64,000 nucleotides of DNA from Bryobacterales bacterium. GTDB taxonomy: Bacteria > Acidobacteriota > Terriglobia > Bryobacterales > Bryobacteraceae. Of the stretch, positions 7,941 to 15,680 are shown one piece after another; the stretch's first letter is position 1; each line of letters starts with the position of its first letter. The position numbers and the translations under genes are program-made. The DNA is taken from assembly GCA_003162425.1 (NCBI GenBank), contig PMOK01000037.1:32668-96667 (forward strand), read 5' to 3'. The notes under the pieces are model-generated. The model saw only the letters and a program-made list of their open reading frames with translations. It searched no databases and was not told where the DNA came from.

Positions 7941-8740
7941 TCAGGGGAAGAATGTCTGGCAGAAAGCTCGGCTGTCCTGGATACAACCGAAACGATCGGG
8001 AAACTCGGGGCGGTATTTCATGGTGCGGAATTGGCTTTCCGAATACGGATTGTCGTTGGAGTATAGGGCCGGCTGTGGGTCTTGGTCACGCTCAGGTCGG
8101 CCAGAAGCAGAGCCACCGGCTTGGATCGCATGGCCGATCCGCGGTCGGCATGCCGGCCGAGTTGGCCGGGTTGGATGTTCTGCTTTTCGCAGGTTTCTTC
8201 GATGAGCTTCTTGGCCAGTTCGGCGCTCTCGCGAGGAGCCACCATCCAGCCGACGACGTAACGGCTGAAGACATCGAGGATGACGTAGAGATAAAAGTAG
8301 GTCCACTTGGCGGGGCCGCGCAGCTTGGTGATGTCCCAACTCCAAAGCTGATTAGGCGCGGTGGCCAGCAGTTCCGGTTTCTGATACTGCGGATGGACGA
8401 GTTGATCGCGGCGCTCACGCGTTGCACCATCTTCTTCCAAGACACGATACATGGTCCGAGTCGAGCAAAGATACTGACCTTCATCGAGTAACGTGGCATT
8501 GATCGCGGCGGGCGAGCAATCCTGGAAGCGTTCGGAATTCAGCATCGCACGGACGGATTCGCGTTCGTCCATGCTCAACGCCCGAGCTGGAGTTGGCCGA
8601 GCGATGGAGACGGGAGGCGAAGCTGGCAGCTTTGGCCCTAACAGCGGGCGCTGCCGGTAGTAAGAAGCGCGAGCCACTCCGAGAACGTCGCAGGCAGATT
8701 CGATGCCGACGGTGGAAGAGAGCTGCAGGACGGCGTCCAT
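7941..8740 (-). pseudogene. IS3-family transposase OrfB, frameshifted and truncated
   Basis: The long frame gives an HTH-like start, then 'NQLWSWDITKLRGPAKWTYFYLYVILDVFSRYVVGW' with the first two Asp residues of the DDE triad. It continues to 'LADLSVTKTHSRP' and then shifts frame. The correct continuation 'NDNPYSESQFRTMKYRPEFPDRF', carrying the catalytic Glu, is in the neighbouring frame (7941-8060). The protein ends at 'AFCQTFFP', about 40 residues before the usual end of the family. It is therefore a dead transposase. Confidence 0.8.
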
Positions 8741-9162
8741 TGTGGCTTCTCCTCCGCATCGACGGTCGAGATCGGACGGCCTAACAGCATGGCCACTTTT
8801 TTTTGAATATCAATCACGATCTCGGCTTTGCGCAGCTCCTCGGTGAGGCGCTGGGTTTCGCGGCGCAAGTGCTGGTTTTCTTCAGCGACGGGATCACGCT
8901 TGGACTTGGGGCCACGCTTTTGCGGAGTCAGTGCCTGGAGAACGCCAGCTTCTCGCTCCCGCCGCCAGGTCGCCAACAGCGAAGAGTACAACCCTTCGCG
9001 TCGAAGCAGAATCCCGATCCCGCCGGAGCCTTTGGCCTGGTCCACCTCGGCCAAGATGCGTTGTTTGTATTCGCCGGTGAAACGGCGGCGCTTGGCCTGA
9101 GCCACGACTTTCGGGGTCCGGGTGGGTCTTAGGATCGGCGCCGACCTTACCGTCAGTGGCAC
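8638..9162 (-). CDS. IS3-family transposase OrfA
   Basis: A 174-residue ORF. The segment 'KRRRFTGEYKQRILAEVDQA..GGIGILLRREGLYSSLLATWRRERE' is the HTH of transposase-8 type OrfA proteins. A heptad-like Glu/Leu-rich stretch follows ('EENQHLRRETQRLTEELRKAEIVIDIQKKVAMLLG'). In intact IS3 elements programmed -1 frameshifting joins OrfA to OrfB; here OrfA overlaps the OrfB start by about 100 nt. OrfA itself looks complete, but it cannot act without a working OrfB. Confidence 0.8.
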   Translation of the reverse strand: MPLTVRSAPILRPTRTPKVVAQAKRRRFTGEYKQRILAEVDQAKGSGGIGILLRREGLYSSLLATWRREREAGVLQALTPQKRGPKSKRDPVAEENQHLRRETQRLTEELRKAEIVIDIQKKVAMLLGRPISTVDAEEKPQWTPSCSSLPPSASNLPATFSEWLALLTTGSARC

Positions 9163-9464
9163 TCCGGTCGCGCTCGCTTCGCTCGGGCGCCCTACGTCCC
9201 ACCGACGGCAAAGCCGCTGGGGAAGACACGGGAACCATATGGTTATTCATTAAAGAGATTCTTTCTCGCCCTGCTCTGTAATTAGGGTACGAGGAGTGTC
9301 TCAACCATGTTGGCACGGAGGGGGAGGCTCGCATGGGTTTCCACCAGTGCTTGCGAACCCGGTGTGCGTAGCCAAAAGCTGCCGGCGTATTCGAATCGGG
9401 AGGTTGAAATTCGGCGCGGCAGGATTGGCAATGAGACGTTGCAGGATATTACAACGGTTCATTC

Positions 9465-9668
9465 GTGCCCGATTTGCTCATTGCGTTTCTGGCGGCCCTC
9501 CAGCGTATTTTCCCGGAGTCGCGTGCATACTTTTCTTGGACTGGCTTGCGGGGAATTTGGCTCGGACAGTCTGACGTTCTACTCATCGTGAAGGTGTTGC
9601 ATCACCAATTCCGCGGTTGGATGACGAGTGCAATGAAAGGCAGCACCTGCGCGGTCTTCCCTCAATAG
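9465..9668 (+). pseudogene. Transposase relic with internal deletion
   Basis: The frame reads 'MPDLLIAFLAALQRIF' joined to 'FSWTGLRGIWLGQSDVLLIVK'. Both pieces resemble conserved N-terminal segments of a common integrase-core transposase family ('FLxALxxFF...' and 'FWxxLRxxWPGWxDVLLIVKPxTV'), with the segment normally between them missing. After 'LLIVK' the similarity is lost. Apart from this, 9291-10098 shows no gene I can support. Confidence 0.4.
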
Positions 9669-10098
9669 GGACGGAATCAAACCGCCGCCGCCAGCCTTTT
9701 CAGGGCTGGATTCGTGCAAGGCTATCATGAATTAATAACAAAGGCTGAAAACCGCCTGGATGTCCCGAAAGCGACTCATTTATTGGGACGAGAATGGGAC
9801 CAGATTCTGGCCGATCAAAATTGCCTCTCCCCATTGCTGTCTTATTCCACTCTTGGTATTCAGATCATATCGTGGCGCGCGGTAGTGGCAACATTGCCGG
9901 CGACCGGGTCTCTGACGTCGCGTATCCGCCGAGAAAGGCCGGTGGGCAAGCGGCGGGCTGACTGACAATGCCGATATTTCTCCTCACACTTGCGAAGCGG
10001 TACGTTGTTGAAAGACGTACTAATGACGAATCACAGTTGAACTCCCTCCGGAAGCTGAGGCAGAACTTGGTCGGCCACGGAGGATATTTGCTACACTG

Positions 10099-10281
10099 AT
10101 GCAAGGGAAGGGACCGAAGAATGCTCAGACGCAGCTTCGGGATTCCACTATAGCGATGACGCTAAGAACCTACGTGCAACCGATCTCCGAAGATGTGAAG
10201 ACCGCTTTAGAGTCCCTGGACACCGATCTTCAGAACATTCTGCACGATTTTTCACGAGGATCTGAGGGAGTCGTTATTTAA
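10099..10281 (+). pseudogene. Integrase C-terminal relic next to tRNA-Arg
   Basis: A 60-residue ORF with 'QLRDSTIAMTLRTYVQPISEDVKTALESLDTDL'. This matches the last helix region of tyrosine recombinases, including the nucleophilic Tyr in 'RTYVQP' ('LRHSTIxMTLRTYVQPI' in relatives; His is replaced by Asp here). Everything upstream of the final box is gone. It ends 24 nt before an intact tRNA-Arg gene, consistent with a former integration at that tRNA. Confidence 0.6.
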
Positions 10282-10304
10282 GTTGTTTTTTTTGTTATTG
10301 TTAT

Positions 10305-10382
10305 GCGCCCGTAGCTCAGTCTGGATAGAGCGTTTGCCTCCGGAGCAAAAGGTCGTAAGTTCGAATCTTACCGGGCGTACCA
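10305..10382 (+). tRNA. tRNA-Arg (anticodon CCG)
   Basis: A complete 78-nt cloverleaf including encoded CCA. The acceptor arms GCGCCCG and CGGGCGT pair with one G-T wobble. The D arm contains AGCTCAGTCTGGATAGAGC, the anticodon arm is TTTGC-CTCCGGA-GCAAA with anticodon CCG, and the T arm is GTAAG-TTCGAAT-CTTAC. All arms pair, unlike the tRNA-Pro fragment at 7231. Confidence 0.95.
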
Positions 10383-10560
10383 ATCTCACCTTTTCGAATC
10401 AACATCTTTGCCTCTACCATCAATCTCAATCCTGCCGCAAACTCCGAAAACGTATCAAAACTGTATCAAAGCCCCGTCATGCAAACTCCTCTGTATCAGA
10501 ATGCGAGCCTGTCTCGCTGGCCTTGCGGTTGAGCTTGGCTAGCGCCTCGCGTTTCAGCGC

Positions 10561-11024
10561 TTAGCCGGGTGGCAGAAGCGATGAAGTCTGAATCGCGTCG
10601 ATGTCGCTGGTCACGCGGCTGAGCAAGTTGCCGGTCTGCTTTTGATCGTGATAGGACAGCGAAAGCTGCTGGGTACGGTGGTAGAGCATGAGACGAAGAT
10701 CGTGCATCACCCACGGGCCGATACTGGTGGCGACGAACTTCCCGGCGTACGAACAAATGGCGTCGACCACGGCAATCGCCAGCACCATCAGCGCTGCAAA
10801 CCTCAGAATTGCGAGCTTGTCGTTGCCCACGGTCGACAGGATGAGGGGATTCAACCAACCGTGAATCGACCGTGATTGCACTACGTTGTCGAGGACGATC
10901 TTGAGCGGCCACGGTTGCAGAAGATTCGCTATGCCCTCGCCAGCCACAGCAAAGAGACCAAGGAGGAGGACCTTGTAGTGCGGCTTGAGAAGATCCGTGA
11001 TTTTTAGTGATCGCGTGACTGGCT
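10561..11024 (-). pseudogene. ABC exporter transmembrane domain, truncated
   Basis: The frame open from about 11024 down to 10561 reads 'ITDLLKPHYKVLLLGLFAVAGEGIANLLQPWPLKIVLDNVV' then 'LMLYHRTQQLSLSYHDQKQTGNLLSRVTSDIDAIQ'. This is the first third of an MsbA-type ABC transporter membrane domain, including the conserved 'TGxLxSRxTxDxxxI' box. No start codon precedes it in frame after a stop, and it terminates at 'SSLLPPG', well before the remaining TM helices and the ATPase domain. It is a fragment. The strand opposite to the next ABC fragment suggests two separate source genes. Confidence 0.7.
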
Positions 11025-11337
11025 AGGTGCGCATCGAGGCTCTCTTCGTTTGACGCGCGCCGAGCGAAAACTACACAAGCCGCGTTACATCCACGTTAAC
11101 CAGGCGGATAACTCCAGCACGTGAACAATTTGCAGCCCACCTTCCAAGTGAAGTTGGCTGCGTTAGTCGAACGCTGTGAATCAATGGCTGATTTCTCAGG
11201 CCTTTGCGTCAGCACGAAGGCTCTGTGGCCCACGTTCTTGCTACGGCCCATCAGTTGCAGCCCAATCTCCGAAGCAGTCGAAGGCTGTTCGAATGTTGAC
11301 TTCCGAGTTGTCGGATAGAAGTGTTTGACGCGATCGT

Positions 11338-12165
11338 TTGGCGGCGCTGCGCAACGTTCCGCCGGTCTTGCGTCTAGTTTGGAATGCCGCGCCCGGGGTA
11401 GCGGCAGCAGGGCTATCGCTCCGCGTGGTGAGCGCTTTCATTCCGCTGGCCGCATTGACAGTTTCGAAGTGGATCATCGATCTGGTGCGTCGCGGCAGTG
11501 AAGCATCCCGGTCCGCTGCCGGGCGAGATTGGGATGCTACTCGGCGCGGAATTCCTATTGGCGGCGTTCGGCAATGTTCTGGCGCGTGCCATCGACTACA
11601 CCGATGCGCGGCTGGCTGATGAATTCACCCGCGAAGTGAGTCTGCGAGTAATGGAACACGCGACGGGGCTCGACTTGGCCTGTTTAGAGGATCCAGCCTT
11701 CTACGACAAACTGGAGCGCGCGCGCGTGCAAGCCACCGATCGGATCGGGATGCTCAATGCGATGGGCCGCTTGCTGCTGCAGTTCATCACGCTGGTATCG
11801 CTGTCAATTGGCGTGATTGTGTACTCGCCGTGGCTATTCGTGCTGCTGCTGATTTGCGTAGCGCCCGCCTTTGCCGGAGAGAGCCACTTTGCATTTCGCG
11901 GATACGCTCTCGCGCACGGGCTCACGCCGCTGCGCCGGGAACTGGATTATTTGCGAGTGCTAGCAAGTAGCGAGGAGAGCGCCAAGGAAGTGAAGTTGTT
12001 CGGGATCGCTGGTTACTTGCGAGGCCGCTACGAGACTCTAACCGATGAAGTAATCCGGAAGGACCGCGACCTGAGTCGCAGGCGGTTGTGGTGGGGGTCG
12101 GCCCTGGCGATTATCGGCTCACTCGGCTACTACGGAAGCTTCGCATATTTGGTTTGGCCCACGAC
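11338..12165 (+). pseudogene. Second ABC exporter gene, frameshifted and truncated
   Basis: One frame gives 'ALRNVPPVLRLVWNAAPGVAAAGLSLRVVSAFIPLAALTVSKWIIDLV'. The sequence then continues in another frame with 'LLGAEFLLAAFGNVLARAIDYTDARLADEFTREVSLRVMEHATGLDLACLEDPAFYDKLERARVQ' and further TM helices. Both belong to the membrane domain of an ABC-type exporter. The frame breaks near 11500. The protein ends abruptly after 'YYGSFAYLVW' where it meets the 3' end of the repeat-protein gene, so the ATPase domain is missing. The 11025-11337 gap holds nothing recognisable. Confidence 0.75.
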
Positions 12166-12195
12166 CAGCGCTGACAGGGTTCCTCAACAGTCCCC

Positions 12196-13230
12196 TTACT
12201 CGATGATGCCGTGGATACGCAGACTCACCAACTGGTCCACTGTGAGACTCTTAACCCCCCGGGCTTGTACCTTCTGAATATAGTCCGGCGTGACCCCGTG
12301 GATGCGCATGGAAACAAGTTGGTCCAGCGTCGGGTTGAAGCCTAGATTCCTCACTTGCTTGACATACTCTGAGGTTGCGCCGTGGATACGCAGCGAAACC
12401 AGATCGTCAGCGCTCGGATTGTAGCCCATGCCCTTCAGGTCGCGAACGAATTCGGGGCTCACGTCGTGGATGCGCATGGAAACAAATTGGTCCAGCGTCG
12501 GGTTGAAGCCTAGGCCCCTCATCTGCTTGACATATTCGGAGGTTGCGCCGTGAATACGCAGCGAAACCAGATCGTCAGCGCTTGGGTTATAGCCCATGCC
12601 CTTCAGGTCGCGAACGAATTCGGGGCTCACGTCGTGGATGCGCATGGAAACCAGGTGATCGGCCGTCAACTCGCGCAGACCGAGGTTCTTCAGCTCGCGG
12701 ATATAGTCGATGCTCACATTGTGGATGCTCATCGAGATCAAATCGTCCGATGAGCCTGGCGCCGCGCCGAGCGAGCGGAGATCGCGCACGTAGGCGGTCT
12801 TCACGTCATGCACCGCCATTGAGAACACGGTTTCCACTGGGAGGCCGTTGTAACCGAGCGAGCGCATCTCCGCTACGAAGTTCGCATTCGGCGAAAACGT
12901 GAAGGCGCCGGCGCCGTTGCCCGACCGGAAATATCCTTCGCAGCCGAGCGTACCCGCTTCGCGCGCGATCTCAAAGTGCACGGTCGCGCCGGCGGGCGAT
13001 TCCATCTGCTGCCTCGAGAGGCCGCGAAGTTGTTCCAGCGGAAGCGCCGAGCTACTGGTCATCTGGGAGCGCTCGGAAAAGCGGTGCAGCGTGAGTTGAA
13101 CCTTGCCGCCAGCCGGCGCTTGATCGGTGTGCGATGGATCGATGATCCACTGGCCGGTGATGATTTCCTCGGCCGGAAGAGCGTAGGCAAGCGTGAGCGC
13201 ACTGAGAGCGAGCAGAGTGATGCGAGTCAT
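12196..13230 (-). CDS. Secreted 28-residue-repeat protein of the bla-type operon
   Basis: A 344-residue protein with a signal peptide ('MTRITLLALSALTLAYALPAEE') and a beta-rich N-terminal domain of about 100 residues ('TGQWIIDPSHTDQ..VQLTLH'). About eight tandem repeats of 28-29 residues follow, of the form 'GYNPSADDLVSLRIHGATSEYVKQMRGL'. Four internal copies are nearly identical, and the DNA repeats with a 168-bp period. The same repeat forms the C-terminus of the BlaR1-like protein encoded 17 nt upstream. The repeat has hallmarks of a short helical unit ('SMRIHGVTPEYV'). I know no function for it. Shared repeats and operon position suggest interaction with, or sensing by, the BlaR1 protein. 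Confidence 0.8.
   Translation of the reverse strand: MTRITLLALSALTLAYALPAEEIITGQWIIDPSHTDQAPAGGKVQLTLHRFSERSQMTSSSALPLEQLRGLSRQQMESPAGATVHFEIAREAGTLGCEGYFRSGNGAGAFTFSPNANFVAEMRSLGYNGLPVETVFSMAVHDVKTAYVRDLRSLGAAPGSSDDLISMSIHNVSIDYIRELKNLGLRELTADHLVSMRIHDVSPEFVRDLKGMGYNPSADDLVSLRIHGATSEYVKQMRGLGFNPTLDQFVSMRIHDVSPEFVRDLKGMGYNPSADDLVSLRIHGATSEYVKQVRNLGFNPTLDQLVSMRIHGVTPDYIQKVQARGVKSLTVDQLVSLRIHGIIE
12301..12660. repeat. 168-bp tandem duplication inside the repeat-protein gene
   Basis: The string GATGCGCATGGAAAC occurs at 12301, 12469 and 12637, i.e. with an exact 168-bp period. The intervening sequence is nearly identical between copies. 168 bp equals two 28-residue repeat units, so the gene recently expanded by in-frame duplication of a two-unit block. 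Confidence 0.85.
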
Positions 13231-13247
13231 AATTTTCGTCCTTTGAA

Positions 13248-15062
13248 TTAGTCGAGAATTCCGTACTGCTTCAGCTTGATCAGTTTATCCAGACTGAGAT
13301 CCCTGAAGCCGTGCTTCTGGGCTTTGCGCACGAAGTCCACGTCCACGCCGTGGATGCACATCGCGATCACGTCGTCGGCGGTGAGGTTCGGATAACCTAG
13401 CGCGCCAATTTGCTTCACGGTGTCAGGGTTGGCGCCATGGATCTCAAGCGACACCAGCTTGTCGAAATTCAGCTCGCGAACGCCGGCCTGCTTGAATTGC
13501 TCCGCGATTTCGGGAGTTACACCATGGATCTTGAAGGAGACGAGCTGCTCGAAAGTCGGCGTACCGAAGCCCGCCGATTTCATTTGCCGTGTGAACTCGG
13601 GCGTTAGACCGTGGATGTACATGCTTACGATCTCGTTGGGCGTTAGTTTGTATCCCAGCTCCTGCATTTCTACAATGTCGGCAGGCTGGGCTCCGTGAAT
13701 CGCAAAGCTGACGATCTCATCTACCTTCAACTTCAGCCCAGCGGCCAAAAGCTCGCGGACATAGTCCGTAGTGACACCATGAATCTTGAGCGAGATGAGC
13801 TGGTCGACGGACAGATCTTTGTAACCGAGGGCTGCGATGCCGCCCACAAAACTCTTGTCCGAGGATGGCTCAGCCGTCTGCTCGGCCTGCGCGGCGGGCT
13901 GGGCCATGGCAACCAGTTTTGCCTTCGGTGTCTGAATCACCCGCTGCTCGACCTGTTGGTCAACCTGTTGGTCAACCTGGCTTGCCGTTGGCTCGGGACG
14001 CTGCTGATACAAGGCATTCACCAGACGCACGCTTTGCGCGGCGTGATCCAGACGGAGCCGCGGAGGCCCGCCCGATGTAGCCCAAATAGAAACAACGCAC
14101 AACACGATGGCAACTCCGGTGACCCAATCGGCATGGATCTCAGAGGGTGAAGATGCAGGATCGCGTTGGGGATCCAGGAGGCGGCGAACGCGCTGGAGCA
14201 ACGAACCGGAGTTGGCGGCCATGACAAGGCGCGGAGTCGCAATACGGATCTTCTCCAGTTCCGTTAGTGCGCGCGCGTAAACCAAAGCGTCGCCGCAAAC
14301 CGCGACAGCCAGATCGTCACAGCAGTTCTCCCGCTCCGCCCGCATTTGGCGGCCAACCCACCACACGGCTGGATGGTAGAACAACAGAGTTTCGATGGCG
14401 GTCTGGACCAGGTTCACCAGATAATCGTGGCGGCGGATGTGGGCCAGTTCATGCGCCAGCAGCGCTTCAATCTGGCTAGGCGCGAGGCCAGAGATAGCGC
14501 TCGCGGGCAACAATACAACCGGGCGGATCCAGCCGATAACCGCGGGCGTATGCGCAGTGGCGGATTCCCAGAGGCATACCTTCCGCGAAATAGTCAGGCG
14601 CTTGGCGAGTCGAGCCATGCTCTCCTGCCAGAACGCCTCCGCCAGCCGAACATTGCGGCGTTTCCAAAGTTGCGTCACCACCCATCCGCCGAGTGAACGG
14701 ATAGAGAGCGCCGTCACTCCCGCGACCCATATGTAAACCAGGACCGGGAAATAGTCCGGCATGCGGTCGCGCCACGATGTTGTCGCCGCCGCGCGCTGAG
14801 CGATATTGCCGGCCGGAGCGGCGATGGAACTCTGGGAAGCTGGCGGGTGCAACGGCGTTGCGATGTCGCCGGAGTCCAGGTAGACGAATGTAGCGCCGAC
14901 CGATGCCAGCATCAGCAACATAGCGGCCATCGCTCGGATGTATCGTGCCTGCGCGCCGCTATTCGGAAGAGCGTGTCGCGCGGCCCCGAGCAACGCCGCG
15001 ATGCCGGCTCCCTGCCACACAAAATGTATTAGCGTCCATCCAAGAGTATTTGTGAGATTCAT
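13248..15062 (-). CDS. blaR1: BlaR1/MecR1-like M56 sensor peptidase with C-terminal 28-residue repeats
   Basis: A 604-residue membrane peptidase. The N-terminal half has TM helices (about 8-28, 42-60, 105-122), 'HTPAVIGWIRPVVLLPAS', the zinc motif 'LLAHELAHIRRHDY' (HELAH at 204-208) and 'ERENCCDDLAV', all M56/BlaR1 hallmarks. A fourth TM lies near 310. Instead of the usual penicillin-binding sensor domain, the rest (from about 410) is seven tandem 28-29-residue repeats ('VSMYIHGLTPEFTRQMKSA' type). M56 sensors cleave the cognate BlaI repressor after ligand binding. Here the ligand must be something recognised by the repeats. Its ATG overlaps the blaI stop (ATGA). Confidence 0.9.
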   Translation of the reverse strand: MNLTNTLGWTLIHFVWQGAGIAALLGAARHALPNSGAQARYIRAMAAMLLMLASVGATFVYLDSGDIATPLHPPASQSSIAAPAGNIAQRAAATTSWRDRMPDYFPVLVYIWVAGVTALSIRSLGGWVVTQLWKRRNVRLAEAFWQESMARLAKRLTISRKVCLWESATAHTPAVIGWIRPVVLLPASAISGLAPSQIEALLAHELAHIRRHDYLVNLVQTAIETLLFYHPAVWWVGRQMRAERENCCDDLAVAVCGDALVYARALTELEKIRIATPRLVMAANSGSLLQRVRRLLDPQRDPASSPSEIHADWVTGVAIVLCVVSIWATSGGPPRLRLDHAAQSVRLVNALYQQRPEPTASQVDQQVDQQVEQRVIQTPKAKLVAMAQPAAQAEQTAEPSSDKSFVGGIAALGYKDLSVDQLISLKIHGVTTDYVRELLAAGLKLKVDEIVSFAIHGAQPADIVEMQELGYKLTPNEIVSMYIHGLTPEFTRQMKSAGFGTPTFEQLVSFKIHGVTPEIAEQFKQAGVRELNFDKLVSLEIHGANPDTVKQIGALGYPNLTADDVIAMCIHGVDVDFVRKAQKHGFRDLSLDKLIKLKQYGILD

Positions 15063-15451
15063 TTCGTGCCTCGCTCATATTCGTCCAGAAGTTTGCGTAT
15101 CTCTTCCAGCTCTTGCGGTGTTGCTGTTTTCGCCGAAAGGACCTGCATGACTAGCTCACCGGCGGAACCGTCGAATGCGCGACCCACCAAGTCGCCCACC
15201 AGTTGCCGTTGCGTTTGCTCTTTTGGAACGCTGGCCTCATAAACGTGCGCGCGCTGAAACTGGACCTCATTGCGGCGAACCAATGCTTTTTCGGCCATGA
15301 TCTGCGTGAGTTTCAAGACGGTAGTGTACCCCGTCGGTTTGGTTTGGTTCAGAATGTCGTGGATCTCGCGCACGGTGGAAGGACCGTGGTTCCACAAAAC
15401 CCGCAGGATTTCCAGTTCCGCGTCCGTGGGCCGATTGGAAGGTCTCCGCAT
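15059..15451 (-). CDS. blaI: BlaI/MecI-family repressor
   Basis: A 130-residue winged-helix repressor: 'PTDAELEILRVLWNHGPSTVREIHDIL', 'GYTTVLKLTQIMAEKALVRR', then the dimerisation tail with 'FDGSAGELVMQVLS'. Length and motifs match BlaI/MecI throughout. It is the first gene of the operon with the M56 peptidase, and two palindromic operators lie 11-50 nt upstream. It should be inactivated by the neighbouring M56 protease, derepressing the operon. Confidence 0.92.
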   Translation of the reverse strand: MRRPSNRPTDAELEILRVLWNHGPSTVREIHDILNQTKPTGYTTVLKLTQIMAEKALVRRNEVQFQRAHVYEASVPKEQTQRQLVGDLVGRAFDGSAGELVMQVLSAKTATPQELEEIRKLLDEYERGTK

Positions 15452-15461
15452 GCAGGATCTT

Positions 15462-15499
15462 ACTACGAAATTATTCGTAGTGTCAACGAAATTCTTCGT
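15462..15499. promoter_or_regulatory. Tandem BlaI-type operators
   Basis: ACTACGAA-ATTA-TTCGTAGT (15462-15481) is a perfect 8+4+8 palindrome. ACGAA-ATTC-TTCGT (15486-15499) is a second, shorter copy. Dyads built on ACTACGA/TCGTAGT closely resemble known BlaI/MecI operators (TACTACA/TGTAGTA type). They lie directly upstream of the blaI start, so autoregulation is very likely. Confidence 0.8.
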
Positions 15500-15680
15500 A
15501 GTCTAGCTCGGAGAATTGTCACGATGATGTCGGGGTTGCCGCAACCGTCCCACCACGGCGTGATTCACGACAACTCCTCCATCATCGCGATCTCGACTTC
15601 TTGACTTTTTCGTCGGCGCTCGGGTTCGTCGCCCAGGCTACGCACAAAAAGTGGCTATAAAATTGCACACGATCGCTGCA

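Larger units (their letters stand above)
7941..9290 (-). mobile_element. IS3-family insertion sequence, decayed
   Basis: Contains the two-ORF arrangement of IS3 elements on the minus strand: orfA (HTH plus coiled coil) and orfB (DDE integrase core). orfB is frameshifted and stops early ('FCQTFFP'), so the 3' end of the element is truncated and runs into the integrase remnant. The outer boundary near 9290 is approximate: the terminal sequence on the minus strand starts around GAGACACTCCTCGTACCC, and no matching inverted end was found on the truncated side. Non-autonomous. Confidence 0.75.

Noticed and set aside
12301-12660. CRISPR-like array suggested by regular repeats
   Set aside because: The 168-bp repeats are coding, contiguous and in frame, with no spacers; the 49.6 kb heptamer array is likewise a microsatellite. 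No CRISPR array or cas gene was seen.
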